Shown here: positions 5,135 to 11,833 of the stretch, piece by piece
Numbering within the stretch: the stretch's first letter is position 1
Layout: the number at the start of each line of letters is the position of its first letter
From: a virus
IMG/VR virus record: IMGVR_UViG_3300025009_000416
Location: 1-20,233 of that record
Length of the DNA stretch: 20,233 bases
Reading direction: 5' to 3' (one strand)
The notes under the pieces: generated by a model
What the model was told of the DNA's origin: nothing
What the model saw: only the letters and a program-made list of their open reading frames with translations
The model's database searches: none
Made by a program: the position numbers and the translations under genes

Positions 5135-5760
5135 AGTTACTATCTGACCAAGAGAAATGAACACTGATTCAAGAAAGCACGAACGAGAACAGTGAAAAAC
5201 GCGATTTATGAATTTGAGAACAGAGTAGAGCAGTCGAGCAGAACATGCGTTTTAAGCTCGATTTTAAGCGATCTGAGACACTTTGAGTAGTCGCTAATAC
5301 GATTCTGTATTGTGACATGAGATCGTTGATTGTAGCGAAAACGCGCATGAGCACTAGCTCAAAAGCACACTTGTTAGCTTAGCCTAATCACACTTTGTAT
5401 TACATTTGATTAACAGAAACGACGAAGAAAAGAGAGCACAAAAATAACTTAGCTTCGATTTGATAGCAGATTATTAGTTGATAATGAATGGAATTCACTG
5501 AAGGAAAACAAATGAGAAGGATTATTAAGCAAGAGTTCTTACAGAGTGATAGAACAGAGCAGATAGTAAGGTTTACTAGGTAGTAGAAGGAGATAAGTAA
5601 TAATTAGCATGGAGCAGTAGGAGATAGTAACAAGTAAGTAGGATAGAAAGATAATGAGCACAGGAGAGAAGCGGGAGTAGGGTAGTAGAGATTGAAGGTT
5701 AGTAATGACTGTTGAGTAGTAGAGCATACAAGATGATAAAGACTGTTGAGTAGTAGTAGG
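5135..5760. other. Gene-free, C-poor, stop-rich stretch with a direct repeat
   Basis: No coding region is supported. From about 5560 to 5760 the plus strand is almost devoid of C and consists of AGTAG/GATAG-like words, with stops in every plus frame. GACTGTTGAGTAGTAG is repeated at 5707-5722 and 5741-5756. The minus-strand ORFs here are low-complexity Leu/Ser/Tyr strings without SD and are artefacts of the skew. CATGCG (5244-5249) can pair with 5344-5349. Confidence 0.6.
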
Positions 5761-6032
5761 TGTTGGTTTAAGAAAAGGTTATTGGTCAATGCCTCGGAGA
5801 GGTATGTCGTGCAACACGGTATATGCAGGGGCTGGTTTTCCAATACCTCATAGGGCGTATGCTGTACGTTGAGCTATTTGATAGAGCATGAGCGCACCAA
5901 CACACTAACCCTGCTACACAAGGGGAAAGGAGCAGCTTATATCACATACAATGAGCTGTTCCAATGATCTTGTTTACATAATGCACGTTACATGACGTTG
6001 AAGTAACATCGACAGAGGATCTACAAGCGAGG
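5761..6032. other. Gene-free region with degenerate repeated stem-loops
   Basis: No ORF is credible. Segments around 5788-5815 (CAATGCCTC..GAGGTAT) and 5840-5865 (CAATACCTCATAGGGCGTATG) look like degenerate copies of one another, and the GAGGTAT of the first can also pair with the ATACCTC of the second. I looked for a tRNA here and could not build a cloverleaf. Promoters or a second structured RNA are possible but unproven. Confidence 0.35.
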
Positions 6033-6081
6033 GCCCCCTCGGTCTATCTCGAAGGGGGCGGGGGGTCTGATAGGGACGGGG
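6033..6081 (+). other. GC-rich hairpin followed by a G-quadruplex motif
   Basis: GCCCCC (6033-6038) pairs with GGGGGC (6054-6059), extended by TCG/CGA with a bulged A. The G-runs 6054-6058, 6060-6065, 6073-6075 and 6078-6081, with loops of 1, 7 and 2 nt, fit the canonical four-run quadruplex rule and overlap the hairpin arm. The surroundings are AT-rich, so this is an abrupt GC island. Confidence 0.65.
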
Positions 6082-6095
6082 TACCAACCATAATT

Positions 6096-6156
6096 TTTTT
6101 TCATACTAATCCATCTAATTTAGACTTTTCCACACAGAGTTTTTTCATACTAATCC
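6096..6156. repeat. 17-bp direct repeat TTTTTTCATACTAATCC
   Basis: Exact copies at 6096-6112 and 6140-6156, each followed by [A/G]TCT, so similarity extends over about 21 bp. They are 44 bp apart in gene-free AT-rich sequence between the G-rich island and the 6243 gene. This could be a paired protein-binding site. Confidence 0.7.
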
Positions 6157-6242
6157 GTCTGCTTTGATAACCTTTAAAACCTTCAAAATAACCAACCCTG
6201 TCTAAACATTTTTCCAACTCTTTACTCCTATATTATCCTTCA

Positions 6243-6443
6243 TTAATCAACAAAAACTTCAGTATCTTTACTCTCTATACTACGCAAACAGCACAACATC
6301 TCTTTTAGATTTTCATAGGTTTCTTTGGCTCTATCATTATTCCAAACATATTCTATTTTATCTATTTTTCCTTCTTTTATTGTCGCCCTAGGGACAGTAA
6401 ATAAAGAGTGCAACTCTGTCATTGCTTTCAAGATCTCTGTCAT
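6243..6443 (-). CDS. Small hypothetical protein
   Basis: 66 residues (MTEILKAMTELHSLFTVP...), charged and helical, containing YVWNNDRAKETYENLKEM and two adjacent Cys (residues 51-52). It resembles no family I recognise. The ATG at 6441-6443 lacks a clear SD; a second in-frame ATG seven codons on has a weak GAAAG. It lies downstream of, and in the same direction as, the double-HTH gene, with about 50 nt between. The stop is TAA. Confidence 0.5.
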   Translation of the reverse strand: MTEILKAMTELHSLFTVPRATIKEGKIDKIEYVWNNDRAKETYENLKEMLCCLRSIESKDTEVFVD

Positions 6444-6495
6444 ATTCGATTCTCACTGTGTTGTCAGAGTGAAGGATTTATGCTTTCCTTCGATT

Positions 6496-6909
6496 TTAAT
6501 CTATCAAATGAAACTCTCTCTGTTCTGAAACTAAAGTTGAAGGAAGGGGCAAGGATTCGATAAAATGACCTTGTTTACTTTTTTTTATGTAGAAAGAACT
6601 CTTCCTGATAGTAATCTTTTCTTCTTCTAGTATCCTCTTTATTTCCCTTAAATGAGTGCAATATACCTCTGCAAGATCTTTCATTGACTTACCTTGGATG
6701 TACTGGTTTATTATATCACCTTTATCTTCCTCACTTACTCTTATTCCTCTCGCTTGTCTGATTGCTTGAATTCTGTCTCTTGATAATTGTTTTTCTTTGA
6801 GGAATTTTGCTACCTTGTATCTTCCTATGTTTAATGCTGAGGAAACTTGGTCAATGCTTTGCCCTGTGAGATATAATCTTTTTATCTCTTGTTCCTCTTG
6901 TTTTGTCAT
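6496..6909 (-). CDS. Tandem helix-turn-helix DNA-binding protein
   Basis: A 137-residue protein with two resolvase/Hin-type HTH modules. Residues about 4-42 read EEQEIKRLYLTGQSIDQVSSAL..GRYKVAKFLKEKQL, and residues about 59-98 read SEEDKGDIINQYIQGKSMKDLAEVY..HLREIKRILEEEKI. Each has the pattern of a homeodomain-like HTH (helix, G.S...VA/LA, then recognition helix with I..IL). The tail is short and basic. No recombinase catalytic domain is present, so the role is probably transcriptional regulation or site recognition. Candidate targets are the repeated words in the adjacent gene-free region, which is inference. The SD is weak (GAAAG). The stop is TAA. Confidence 0.75.
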   Translation of the reverse strand: MTKQEEQEIKRLYLTGQSIDQVSSALNIGRYKVAKFLKEKQLSRDRIQAIRQARGIRVSEEDKGDIINQYIQGKSMKDLAEVYCTHLREIKRILEEEKITIRKSSFYIKKSKQGHFIESLPLPSTLVSEQREFHLID

Positions 6910-7006
6910 TTTTATCTTTCTTTACTCTGTAATGTCTCAAAGCTCATTCTCGTGCTGTATCCTATGAACATTACAGTAAATTGAATTAATGTATTTTTGT
7001 TGGAGA

Positions 7007-7064
7007 AAGACAGTGAAAAGCTGGTATTGTTTGTTCCTATATCTTTTTCTTTTCACTGTCTTTA
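7007..7064 (-). terminator. 15-bp inverted repeat, possible terminator after the HNH-like gene
   Basis: AAAGACAGTGAAAAG (7007-7021) pairs perfectly with 7050-7064; the spacer is 28 nt and AT-rich. It lies 27 bp beyond the stop of 7091-7426. The T-tract on the minus strand is short (CTTTCTCC), so a regulatory hairpin is also possible. Confidence 0.45.
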
Positions 7065-7090
7065 TACTCAGCTATGCTCAAAGTTCATAC

Positions 7091-7426
7091 TTACACTGTA
7101 TCCTCTAGCTTCTTGTTTTTGCGGTGTTCTTGTCTTATTTTTCTTGCTTCTTCCTTTGTAATCCAATAACAATTGTCTTTTTGGAATGGTTTGGATTGAT
7201 CTTTTCTTTCTAGGGTGTAATTAGGGGCAGGTTGAAGACCAACATCCTGAAGGAACGTGGAGAAGGAGACTCGCCAGATAGGATCTACTACGATACCTAA
7301 AGCACCATAGTATTTGTATGATGAATGTCTTTTATTATGGCAGACTTGTTTGATTTTGAACCAGTATTGATACTCAGGACTATAAATGCCTCCTTTACAA
7401 GCACCGTGCTTTATTCTTTGGCTCAT
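7091..7426 (-). CDS. HNH-like / homing-endonuclease-associated phage protein
   Basis: 111 residues. The pattern KHGxxxxPEYQYWFKIKQxCxN...SYKYYGALGI (usually YGGRGI), then W..SFSTFLQDVG, LERKDQSKPF (usually LDRIDNDG) and NCYWITKEEARKIRQ, is the signature of a common family of small phage and bacterial proteins. These are often annotated as HNH-endonuclease-like or AP2-associated. Normal family length is close to this. The usual LDRIDN is LERKDQ here, so one or more catalytic-type residues may be changed and activity is uncertain. ATG with AGGAG at 6 nt. It is the first gene after the two small membrane proteins, and its start is 12 nt past the preceding stop. Confidence 0.7.
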   Translation of the reverse strand: MSQRIKHGACKGGIYSPEYQYWFKIKQVCHNKRHSSYKYYGALGIVVDPIWRVSFSTFLQDVGLQPAPNYTLERKDQSKPFQKDNCYWITKEEARKIRQEHRKNKKLEDTV

Positions 7427-7438
7427 TCCTTACTCCTC

Positions 7439-7606
7439 TTAGTTTAAGCTTATTTCAGGAATATTATCTTCTGCTTTTTTCAACAATAATTGATCCATAG
7501 CTTCTTCTACATCAGCTTGGATTATCTTCAATGCCCTCAAGAACAAAATGAAAGAGAATCCAAACCCTGCGAAGAAACAACCTAGTCCAAACAAAAACAA
7601 AGTCAT
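7439..7606 (-). CDS. Small single-membrane-span protein
   Basis: 55 residues. Residues 2-24 (TLFLFGLGCFFAGFGFSFIL) form a strongly hydrophobic segment, followed by a short basic stretch and a helical, acidic C-terminal tail (ADVEEAMDQLLLKKAED). ATG with AGGAG eight bases upstream. Its start overlaps the stop of the 7603-7737 gene (ATGA), so the two are translationally coupled. Size and topology would fit a holin-like, spanin-like or other inner-membrane phage protein, but there is no family match and no lysis gene nearby. Confidence 0.7.
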   Translation of the reverse strand: MTLFLFGLGCFFAGFGFSFILFLRALKIIQADVEEAMDQLLLKKAEDNIPEISLN

Positions 7607-7737
7607 TTCTCTTCTCTCCTTAGTATATGTAGCATCTTTTTCATCACATCACTCTTTACCTTCACCCAGTACATACTCGGAATTACAAAGGAAACAAGCA
7701 AACCGAGAACAAAACCTGTAAATAAATATATCCACAT
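7603..7737 (-). CDS. Small single-membrane-span protein, coupled to the next gene
   Basis: 44 residues. Residues 2-21 (WIYLFTGFVLGLLVSFVIPS) are a membrane segment and the C-terminal half is basic (VKVKSDVMKKMLHILRREEK), giving a likely N-out, C-in topology. The TGA stop overlaps the ATG of 7439-7606 by ATGA. The SD is GAGGA about seven bases before ATG. Together with 7439-7606 it makes a pair of tiny membrane proteins that may act together; function unknown. Confidence 0.65.
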   Translation of the reverse strand: MWIYLFTGFVLGLLVSFVIPSMYWVKVKSDVMKKMLHILRREEK

Positions 7738-7739
7738 GA

Positions 7740-7970
7740 TTATTCCTCTTCAAACTTTTTACCACAAATTGGACAATTAGACATAATTAGACTTGTTTCC
7801 TTAGGTTTCTTTTGACCGACATCAATGTAAACAGGCAGATAGTAAAAACTTCTGCCCGTGGTCATACTAAAGCCTTCAGGCAATGATATACTTAGAACTT
7901 TCTTTCCTCGGTACGCCGGATACTCCTTTAGAAACTTAACTTTGAAATCTTCTAAGCAGGAACAAGACAT
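7740..7970 (-). CDS. Small protein with N- and C-terminal Cys pairs
   Basis: 76 residues. It opens MSCSC and ends NCPICGKKFEEE, giving C-x-C and C-x2-C pairs that could form a zinc site. The middle is a beta-type segment (KVLSISLPEGFSMTTGRSFYYLPVYIDVG). ATG with AAGG upstream; its first base overlaps the last base of the TAA of 7970-8134. It belongs to a run of coupled small genes. The zinc role is inferred from spacing. Confidence 0.65.
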   Translation of the reverse strand: MSCSCLEDFKVKFLKEYPAYRGKKVLSISLPEGFSMTTGRSFYYLPVYIDVGQKKPKETSLIMSNCPICGKKFEEE

Positions 7971-8134
7971 TAGCTTACCTTTCTAACCAATGAGAGAAAA
8001 TCTTTCACTTCAAACCTGTAGTCGCAATTCATACACCTCAAGCTCCTTACATAGTACCTTTTGCCCCCCTCTTCTCTTATTGATCCTTTTATTTGAAGAA
8101 CCCTTTGATTTTTGCACTTCTCGCACTCAAACAT
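7970..8134 (-). CDS. Zinc-ribbon-like small protein
   Basis: 54 residues with two C-x2-C pairs, FECEKCKNQR near the start and LRCMNCDYRFEV near residue 36, the classical four-Cys zinc ribbon layout with about 27 residues between the pairs. ATG with AAGGAAGG upstream. The TAA overlaps the next ATG by one base. Zinc ribbons in small phage proteins usually bind DNA, RNA or RNA polymerase. I cannot tell which applies here. Confidence 0.7.
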   Translation of the reverse strand: MFECEKCKNQRVLQIKGSIREEGGKRYYVRSLRCMNCDYRFEVKDFLSLVRKVS

Positions 8135-8161
8135 TTTACCTTCCTTCTATCATCTTCCCAT

Positions 8162-8344
8162 CTACAGAATCTCACCTCTAGACACAAACTCTGTAGACAA
8201 CACATCAACTAGTGCGTCTCTGAGTTTACTAATCTTCTTTTCCATTTCCAGCCTTCTTGCTACTTCTATATTGAAAGCGCCCCTTGTTATCAGCAGCTTT
8301 TCGATAAGCTGCTCCTTTGTTAATTTGGTTAGGTCTTCTTTCAT
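8162..8344 (-). CDS. Small helical/coiled-coil protein
   Basis: 60 residues (MKEDLTKLTKEQLIEKLLITRG...), almost entirely helix-forming, with Leu/Ile at heptad-like positions (LTKEQLIEKLL, LEMEKKISKLRDAL). It would suit a small dimerising protein. ATG with AGGAG at about 10 nt. The stop TAG is followed by in-frame TGA four codons later. It lies 5 nt downstream of the 8350-8574 stop. Confidence 0.65.
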   Translation of the reverse strand: MKEDLTKLTKEQLIEKLLITRGAFNIEVARRLEMEKKISKLRDALVDVLSTEFVSRGEIL

Positions 8345-8349
8345 CTAAC

Positions 8350-8574
8350 CTACTCCTCAATCACCAAGTTGACCCGCTCGCTGAATAGGGTATCGTCTTC
8401 GATGTGGTCAAGCCTTAATGTACCTCCAATCAAGCACGAACCCAACATAAGAATCTCGTTATCTTCCCACGTAACAGGGAAAACACGCACCAATTCAAAC
8501 ATGCGGCTTCCAGCCCTCTTGCAGATGTAATTTCCCGGCTCAGTCGGCTTCCCCGGCTTTAGTTTGATTTGCAT
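8350..8574 (-). CDS. Small hypothetical beta-rich protein
   Basis: 74 residues. The opening KPGKPTEPGNYICKRAGSRMFELVRVFPV resembles small phage proteins with a PxEPGxYxC...ELVxV pattern and probable SH3-like beta fold. Otherwise no motif is visible. The SD is AGGGACAAGT. The stop TAG is backed by an in-frame TGA three codons on. It is the second of a pair with the similarly beta-type 8577-8777 gene. Confidence 0.65.
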   Translation of the reverse strand: MQIKLKPGKPTEPGNYICKRAGSRMFELVRVFPVTWEDNEILMLGSCLIGGTLRLDHIEDDTLFSERVNLVIEE

Positions 8575-8576
8575 GG

Positions 8577-8777
8577 CTACTTGTCCCTTTCTCGGATCAA
8601 AACCACCTGTTTAATATTTCCAGGATGGACTATTTGACTTCCAGTTATCCAGTTGCACGGGGCAAACCATACATCTCCATCGCCGGTCTCACCCTTTGCC
8701 GCAAGAGACATTCCGCCTCGTTTCCAATAGATCTCATAAAGACCATCGGGTAGTTTCTTGGCTTCTCGCTTTGTCAT
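8577..8777 (-). CDS. Small hypothetical beta-rich protein
   Basis: 66 residues (MTKREAKKLPDGLYEIYWKRGG...), with short strands and WFAPCNW. I start it at 8775-8777 because GGAGGAGG precedes that ATG and because the TGA of 8774-8995 overlaps it by ATGA. A longer in-frame reading (start about 8840) would overlap the upstream gene heavily. It resembles the 8350-8574 product in size and in the PDGLYEIYWK / PEPGNYICK opening, so the two may be distant duplicates. Confidence 0.65.
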   Translation of the reverse strand: MTKREAKKLPDGLYEIYWKRGGMSLAAKGETGDGDVWFAPCNWITGSQIVHPGNIKQVVLIRERDK

Positions 8778-8995
8778 ACCATCCTCCTCCAATACTCGCA
8801 GTCTTCCCTGCGCTTGACTCTCCATGACGCATGGGCACAATCCTCGCGCCGATCCTCGTCAATCACACAGGCATCTGGCTCTTCGCCCGGCAATAAGTCG
8901 CAGAAGCACCCCCATGAGTTGAAGTCCTTCCCGTCGAGTGCTTCTTTTATCTTGGTGGCGATCCACTCAAGTTCTTCTTGGCTTGCTGCATCCAA
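8774..8995 (-). CDS. Cys-rich small protein, start uncertain
   Basis: 73 residues from a TTG start: a helical opening (DAASQEELEWIATKIKEAL), then five Cys in WGCFCDLL, DACVIDE, EDCAHAS and EDCEYWRRM, possibly metal-binding. The TTG has no SD and no in-frame ATG is nearby. The frame is open upstream to the TAG at 9023-9025, which ends the 9023-9103 ORF in the same frame. Readthrough of that TAG would give one 100-residue protein with a proper ATG. Its stop (TGA) overlaps the next start by ATGA. Confidence 0.55.
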   Translation of the reverse strand: MDAASQEELEWIATKIKEALDGKDFNSWGCFCDLLPGEEPDACVIDEDRREDCAHASWRVKRREDCEYWRRMV

Positions 8996-9022
8996 ACCAG
9001 ATCCGGTTTGAACTTGCAGCCA

Positions 9023-9103
9023 CTAACGGCTGAGTCCTCTTGGATCTTCTACTATTGGCTCATGTACCAGTGTTTTGTCGTGCTCACCCTGCTTCACTTT
9101 CAT
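9023..9103 (-). CDS. 26-residue leader ORF in frame with the Cys-rich gene
   Basis: ATG at 9101-9103, preceded by a G-rich AAAGGGGGAAAGG, encodes MKVKQGEHDKTLVHEP..., a charged, plausible peptide, ending in TAG at 9023-9025. The frame continues without another stop into 8774-8995. Either it is the amber-interrupted N-terminus of that protein or a short upstream ORF coupled to it. It is the first gene on the minus side of the divergent promoter region. Confidence 0.5.
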   Translation of the reverse strand: MKVKQGEHDKTLVHEPIVEDPRGLSR

Positions 9104-9170
9104 CCTTTCCCCCTTTTCTTTCTTTATATTCTCATTATATAGAGTAGCACGAAATCAGCTTTTCTATACA
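9104..9170 (-). promoter_or_regulatory. Likely minus-strand promoter region
   Basis: The minus strand has a perfect TATAAT (9134-9139) about 30 bases upstream of the 9103 start. No good TTGACA lies 16-18 bases further up. Together with the plus-strand element at 9171-9218 this makes a divergent promoter region between the two transcription arms. Confidence 0.4.
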
Positions 9171-9218
9171 AATTTTTGCTTGACTCTTATTCTTTTTTAG
9201 CTTCAGTGTTCAAGTGTA
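9171..9218 (+). promoter_or_regulatory. Promoter-like element for the terminase operon
   Basis: AATTTTTGCTTGAC (9171-9184), with TTGACT as -35 candidate, is followed 28 nt after that hexamer region by AGTGTA (9213-9218). The same 14-mer and AGTGTA, at identical spacing, occur at 11834-11881 upstream of the portal gene. The -10 box is weak here. Spacing conservation suggests a phage-specific or activator-dependent promoter. Confidence 0.55.
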
Positions 9219-9252
9219 GGATGAGGTTTTACAATAACAAAGGAGAATTTGT

Positions 9253-9957
9253 ATGGCTGAGAAGTTACCACAAAGATATGAAATGGTAGCAGGAACTTTG
9301 TCGTTTCAGTCAGGGACTTACAAAGGTAAGTCTTTGATGATTTGGGATGCTGTAGGGGACTGCGAAGGTGAGTTCTGCCCTGTCTACAATCGTTGTCCTT
9401 TTGAAAGAAAAACATCTGAAACAGCCGTTCGTTGCGCTGTTCAATTGAAGTACGTCAAAAGTTTGACAAGTTTGGTGCTCAAGAGGCACGGGGAGAAGAT
9501 GACTCAAGACCAAATTTATTACTTCGGTATGCAGATTGTCCCTCTTGCTTCCCAACTTGTTAAATTCAAATTGATTGAAGCTTCGTTGGGAATTGGGGGA
9601 ATGTTCCAAACAAATAACAAAGGAGCAATGTTCACACACCCTGTATATAAAGAAATACGACAAACCATTGAATCTTTGAACAAAGCATGTTCCCACGCTG
9701 CTATTGATCCTAGATCTCTGAATGTGAAAAGGATAAAACCAGGGGAGATGACCGCAGATGATATCAATGATATCTATGATATAGATACGGATTATTATGA
9801 GAGGATGTCACAGACGGAGAAGGAATATAAGAAGGCAGAGGGGAATGCTAATTCCAATCTTAGCTTTAATTATGAGGCGAAAGACTGTATCAAAGAAGAA
9901 TCGGTTGAGGAAGATGATTTTGATGATGAGGATGAAGATGAGGAGTTTGACGTATGA
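9253..9957 (+). CDS. Putative terminase small subunit with Cys cluster
   Basis: 234 residues. Position immediately before the large terminase (ATGA overlap) and the C-terminal half favour a small terminase: NNKGAMFTHPVYKEIRQTI..LNKACSHAAIDPRSLNVKRI matches the P27-type pattern of N..G...HP.Y......L..LC...G..P..R..RL. It would recognise phage DNA and hand it to the large subunit for packaging. Unusually, residues 37-61 hold C37, C42, C48 and C61 (DCEGEFCPVYNRCPF...RC), a possible zinc or Fe-S site. The tail is very acidic (EEDDFDDEDEDEEFDV). SD AAAGGAG precedes the ATG. Confidence 0.6.
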   Translation: MAEKLPQRYEMVAGTLSFQSGTYKGKSLMIWDAVGDCEGEFCPVYNRCPFERKTSETAVRCAVQLKYVKSLTSLVLKRHGEKMTQDQIYYFGMQIVPLASQLVKFKLIEASLGIGGMFQTNNKGAMFTHPVYKEIRQTIESLNKACSHAAIDPRSLNVKRIKPGEMTADDINDIYDIDTDYYERMSQTEKEYKKAEGNANSNLSFNYEAKDCIKEESVEEDDFDDEDEDEEFDV

Positions 9958-11822
9958 GCGAGGAAAAAACTCCGATCTTTGAATATCGAGATGGTGCAGA
10001 AGGGTTTTTCAAATGGTGCGAAGACAAAGTTCGCATTCCCATCTATCCTGAAGGATCTGATATTCCTATTTGGTACCCAATGGGAGATCTGCCTGAAACT
10101 GTTCGTCCTGACACAAACAGAAGTTACAAGACAATGTGGGAGGGACAGAAAGATGAACTGAGAGAAGGTTTAAGAATAAAAGGGGGAAGGTTCATCTATA
10201 GACTTCTTGTTTTTTGTTGGATGCGAGGGGAAGGCAAATCTGTTGTAGTTTGTTTGATTCAAATGTGGAAGTTCTTTTGTTGGCCTAGACAGAACATTGT
10301 TCTAGGAGCGAATAGCAAGGATCAGGTTAAGTTTGTTCACTTTGATATCATTAGGGATATTATTCTTAATTCTCCTCGACTATTGGCAGAAATAGGAGGA
10401 AAGAAAAACGTCAGGGAAAAAGAGATACGAATGAGGGACAAAAAAGGAAATATTGTCTCTGTGATTAGAGCGATATCGAGCTTTACAGGTATTGTATCAA
10501 ATATTACAGGGTATACGTTTTCCGAAATGTTCGCCATGAAGAATTATCAATTTTTTGTTCAGCTTGATGGTTCTATTCGTAATATTCCTAATGCTTTGGG
10601 GTGTATTGATTCTACTGTTTCAGATAAAAAACACGTTTTGTACAAAATGTGGGTTGATAAGCAGAAAGCATCAAAAGGAACAGAGAATCTTTTTTACAGC
10701 TACAGGCAATCCCCTGAAGGAAAACAAGAAGACTTTTGGAACCCTAATATGACCCAAGAGCAGCTTGATGGGTACAAAATCAAGTTTCCTTTTGGTGAAT
10801 TTGAACGATATTTTCAAAACAGTTGGGGAGCAGGAAGATCAAAAGTCTTTACTGAAGAGATGATTGAAGCTACACACATCATGGAAGTAAAAGGGTGCAT
10901 AGGTCAACATAACAAAGTAATTGAGCTTTTGAAGAAAAAGAACAGGACTCTTGCTACAATTGAACGTATGAGAGATCCTAACAGAACAGAAGGCGGACCG
11001 ATTGACGTTTTCGCTGATAACTCAGATGCCTTAGATAAAATAGCCAGTAGTTTTAATTATGTGTCAAGTATTTACAAATTGGAGGACTCTAATGGAAGTC
11101 CTCAAATGGCATCTGTAGGTGATCTTCAGAAAATGGGAGATCGTTTTGATACAAATTGGGCTATTTTGGTGGGTGTAGATAGAGGTGATCCTCTCAAACT
11201 GAATAGATGGGCGTCAAGAACTATGGTATCTGCTATAGCAAAAGGATTACCAGGTTCAAGATCTAATCCCTTTGAGATGTACAAAGATGGATTTGTAGCC
11301 ACTTATGCTTATATTTTGCTGCATGTAGCTAATGTAGAAGACCATTCGTTGGAAGGTATAAAGAAAGAGCTTGTCGATATTTACGAAGAATTTGATGGAA
11401 TTGATTCAGTATGCGGTGAGCGTTGGGGTTTGTGGGATTTAGCCCCTTGGTGCGAAGACAAAGATATCAAGTTTGAAGCTCTGTTTCCTACCTATGCTAA
11501 ACAGAGATCCGCTTTCGCTGAAGTATTTGGTTCAGTTAATCAAGGAATGTTCAAAGCTCCCCCTGTTCGTGTTCACGGATCAAAAGAGCCGAATATACTT
11601 GATGAAGAAATGTCGATATTCGATCATGATATGGAAAAGAATTGGTTTGGAAGCATCGAGAAAGATGATAAGTATGGAATACAGGATGATTGTATGTACT
11701 CTGTAGGGTGGGCATTTTACGGAGGAAGAGAAATCGGAGTTGAAGTTTTCAGAGAGAGGGGCTTGATAAAAAATTTGTTTGGTGTTTTTCTACAGGATAG
11801 AGAACTTGCAGGCAGATATTGA
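9954..11822 (+). CDS. terL: Terminase large subunit (packaging ATPase/nuclease)
   Basis: 622 residues. It powers DNA translocation into the procapsid and cuts concatemers. The ATPase part has a Walker A-like MRGEGKS at residues 90-96. The expected Walker B position reads GYTFSEMF, with E191 in place of the catalytic Glu but Ser190 where DE terminases carry Asp. The nuclease part starts at WAILVGVDRGDP (D409, D412) and has a second acidic site at IQDDCMY near residue 580. Length is at the upper end for the family. It overlaps the preceding gene by 4 bp and ends in TGA; 92 bp with a promoter element separate it from the portal gene. Confidence 0.85.
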   Translation: MSEEKTPIFEYRDGAEGFFKWCEDKVRIPIYPEGSDIPIWYPMGDLPETVRPDTNRSYKTMWEGQKDELREGLRIKGGRFIYRLLVFCWMRGEGKSVVVCLIQMWKFFCWPRQNIVLGANSKDQVKFVHFDIIRDIILNSPRLLAEIGGKKNVREKEIRMRDKKGNIVSVIRAISSFTGIVSNITGYTFSEMFAMKNYQFFVQLDGSIRNIPNALGCIDSTVSDKKHVLYKMWVDKQKASKGTENLFYSYRQSPEGKQEDFWNPNMTQEQLDGYKIKFPFGEFERYFQNSWGAGRSKVFTEEMIEATHIMEVKGCIGQHNKVIELLKKKNRTLATIERMRDPNRTEGGPIDVFADNSDALDKIASSFNYVSSIYKLEDSNGSPQMASVGDLQKMGDRFDTNWAILVGVDRGDPLKLNRWASRTMVSAIAKGLPGSRSNPFEMYKDGFVATYAYILLHVANVEDHSLEGIKKELVDIYEEFDGIDSVCGERWGLWDLAPWCEDKDIKFEALFPTYAKQRSAFAEVFGSVNQGMFKAPPVRVHGSKEPNILDEEMSIFDHDMEKNWFGSIEKDDKYGIQDDCMYSVGWAFYGGREIGVEVFRERGLIKNLFGVFLQDRELAGRY

Positions 11823-11833
11823 TTTTGTTCATT

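Noticed and set aside
5539-5843. Minus-strand Leu/Ser/Tyr-rich ORFs
   Set aside because: Low-complexity consequence of C depletion on the plus strand, with no SD and no protein-like pattern.
5870-5900. tRNA-like D-arm (GAGCTATTTGATAGAGC)
   Set aside because: No matching acceptor stem, anticodon arm or T-arm could be placed.
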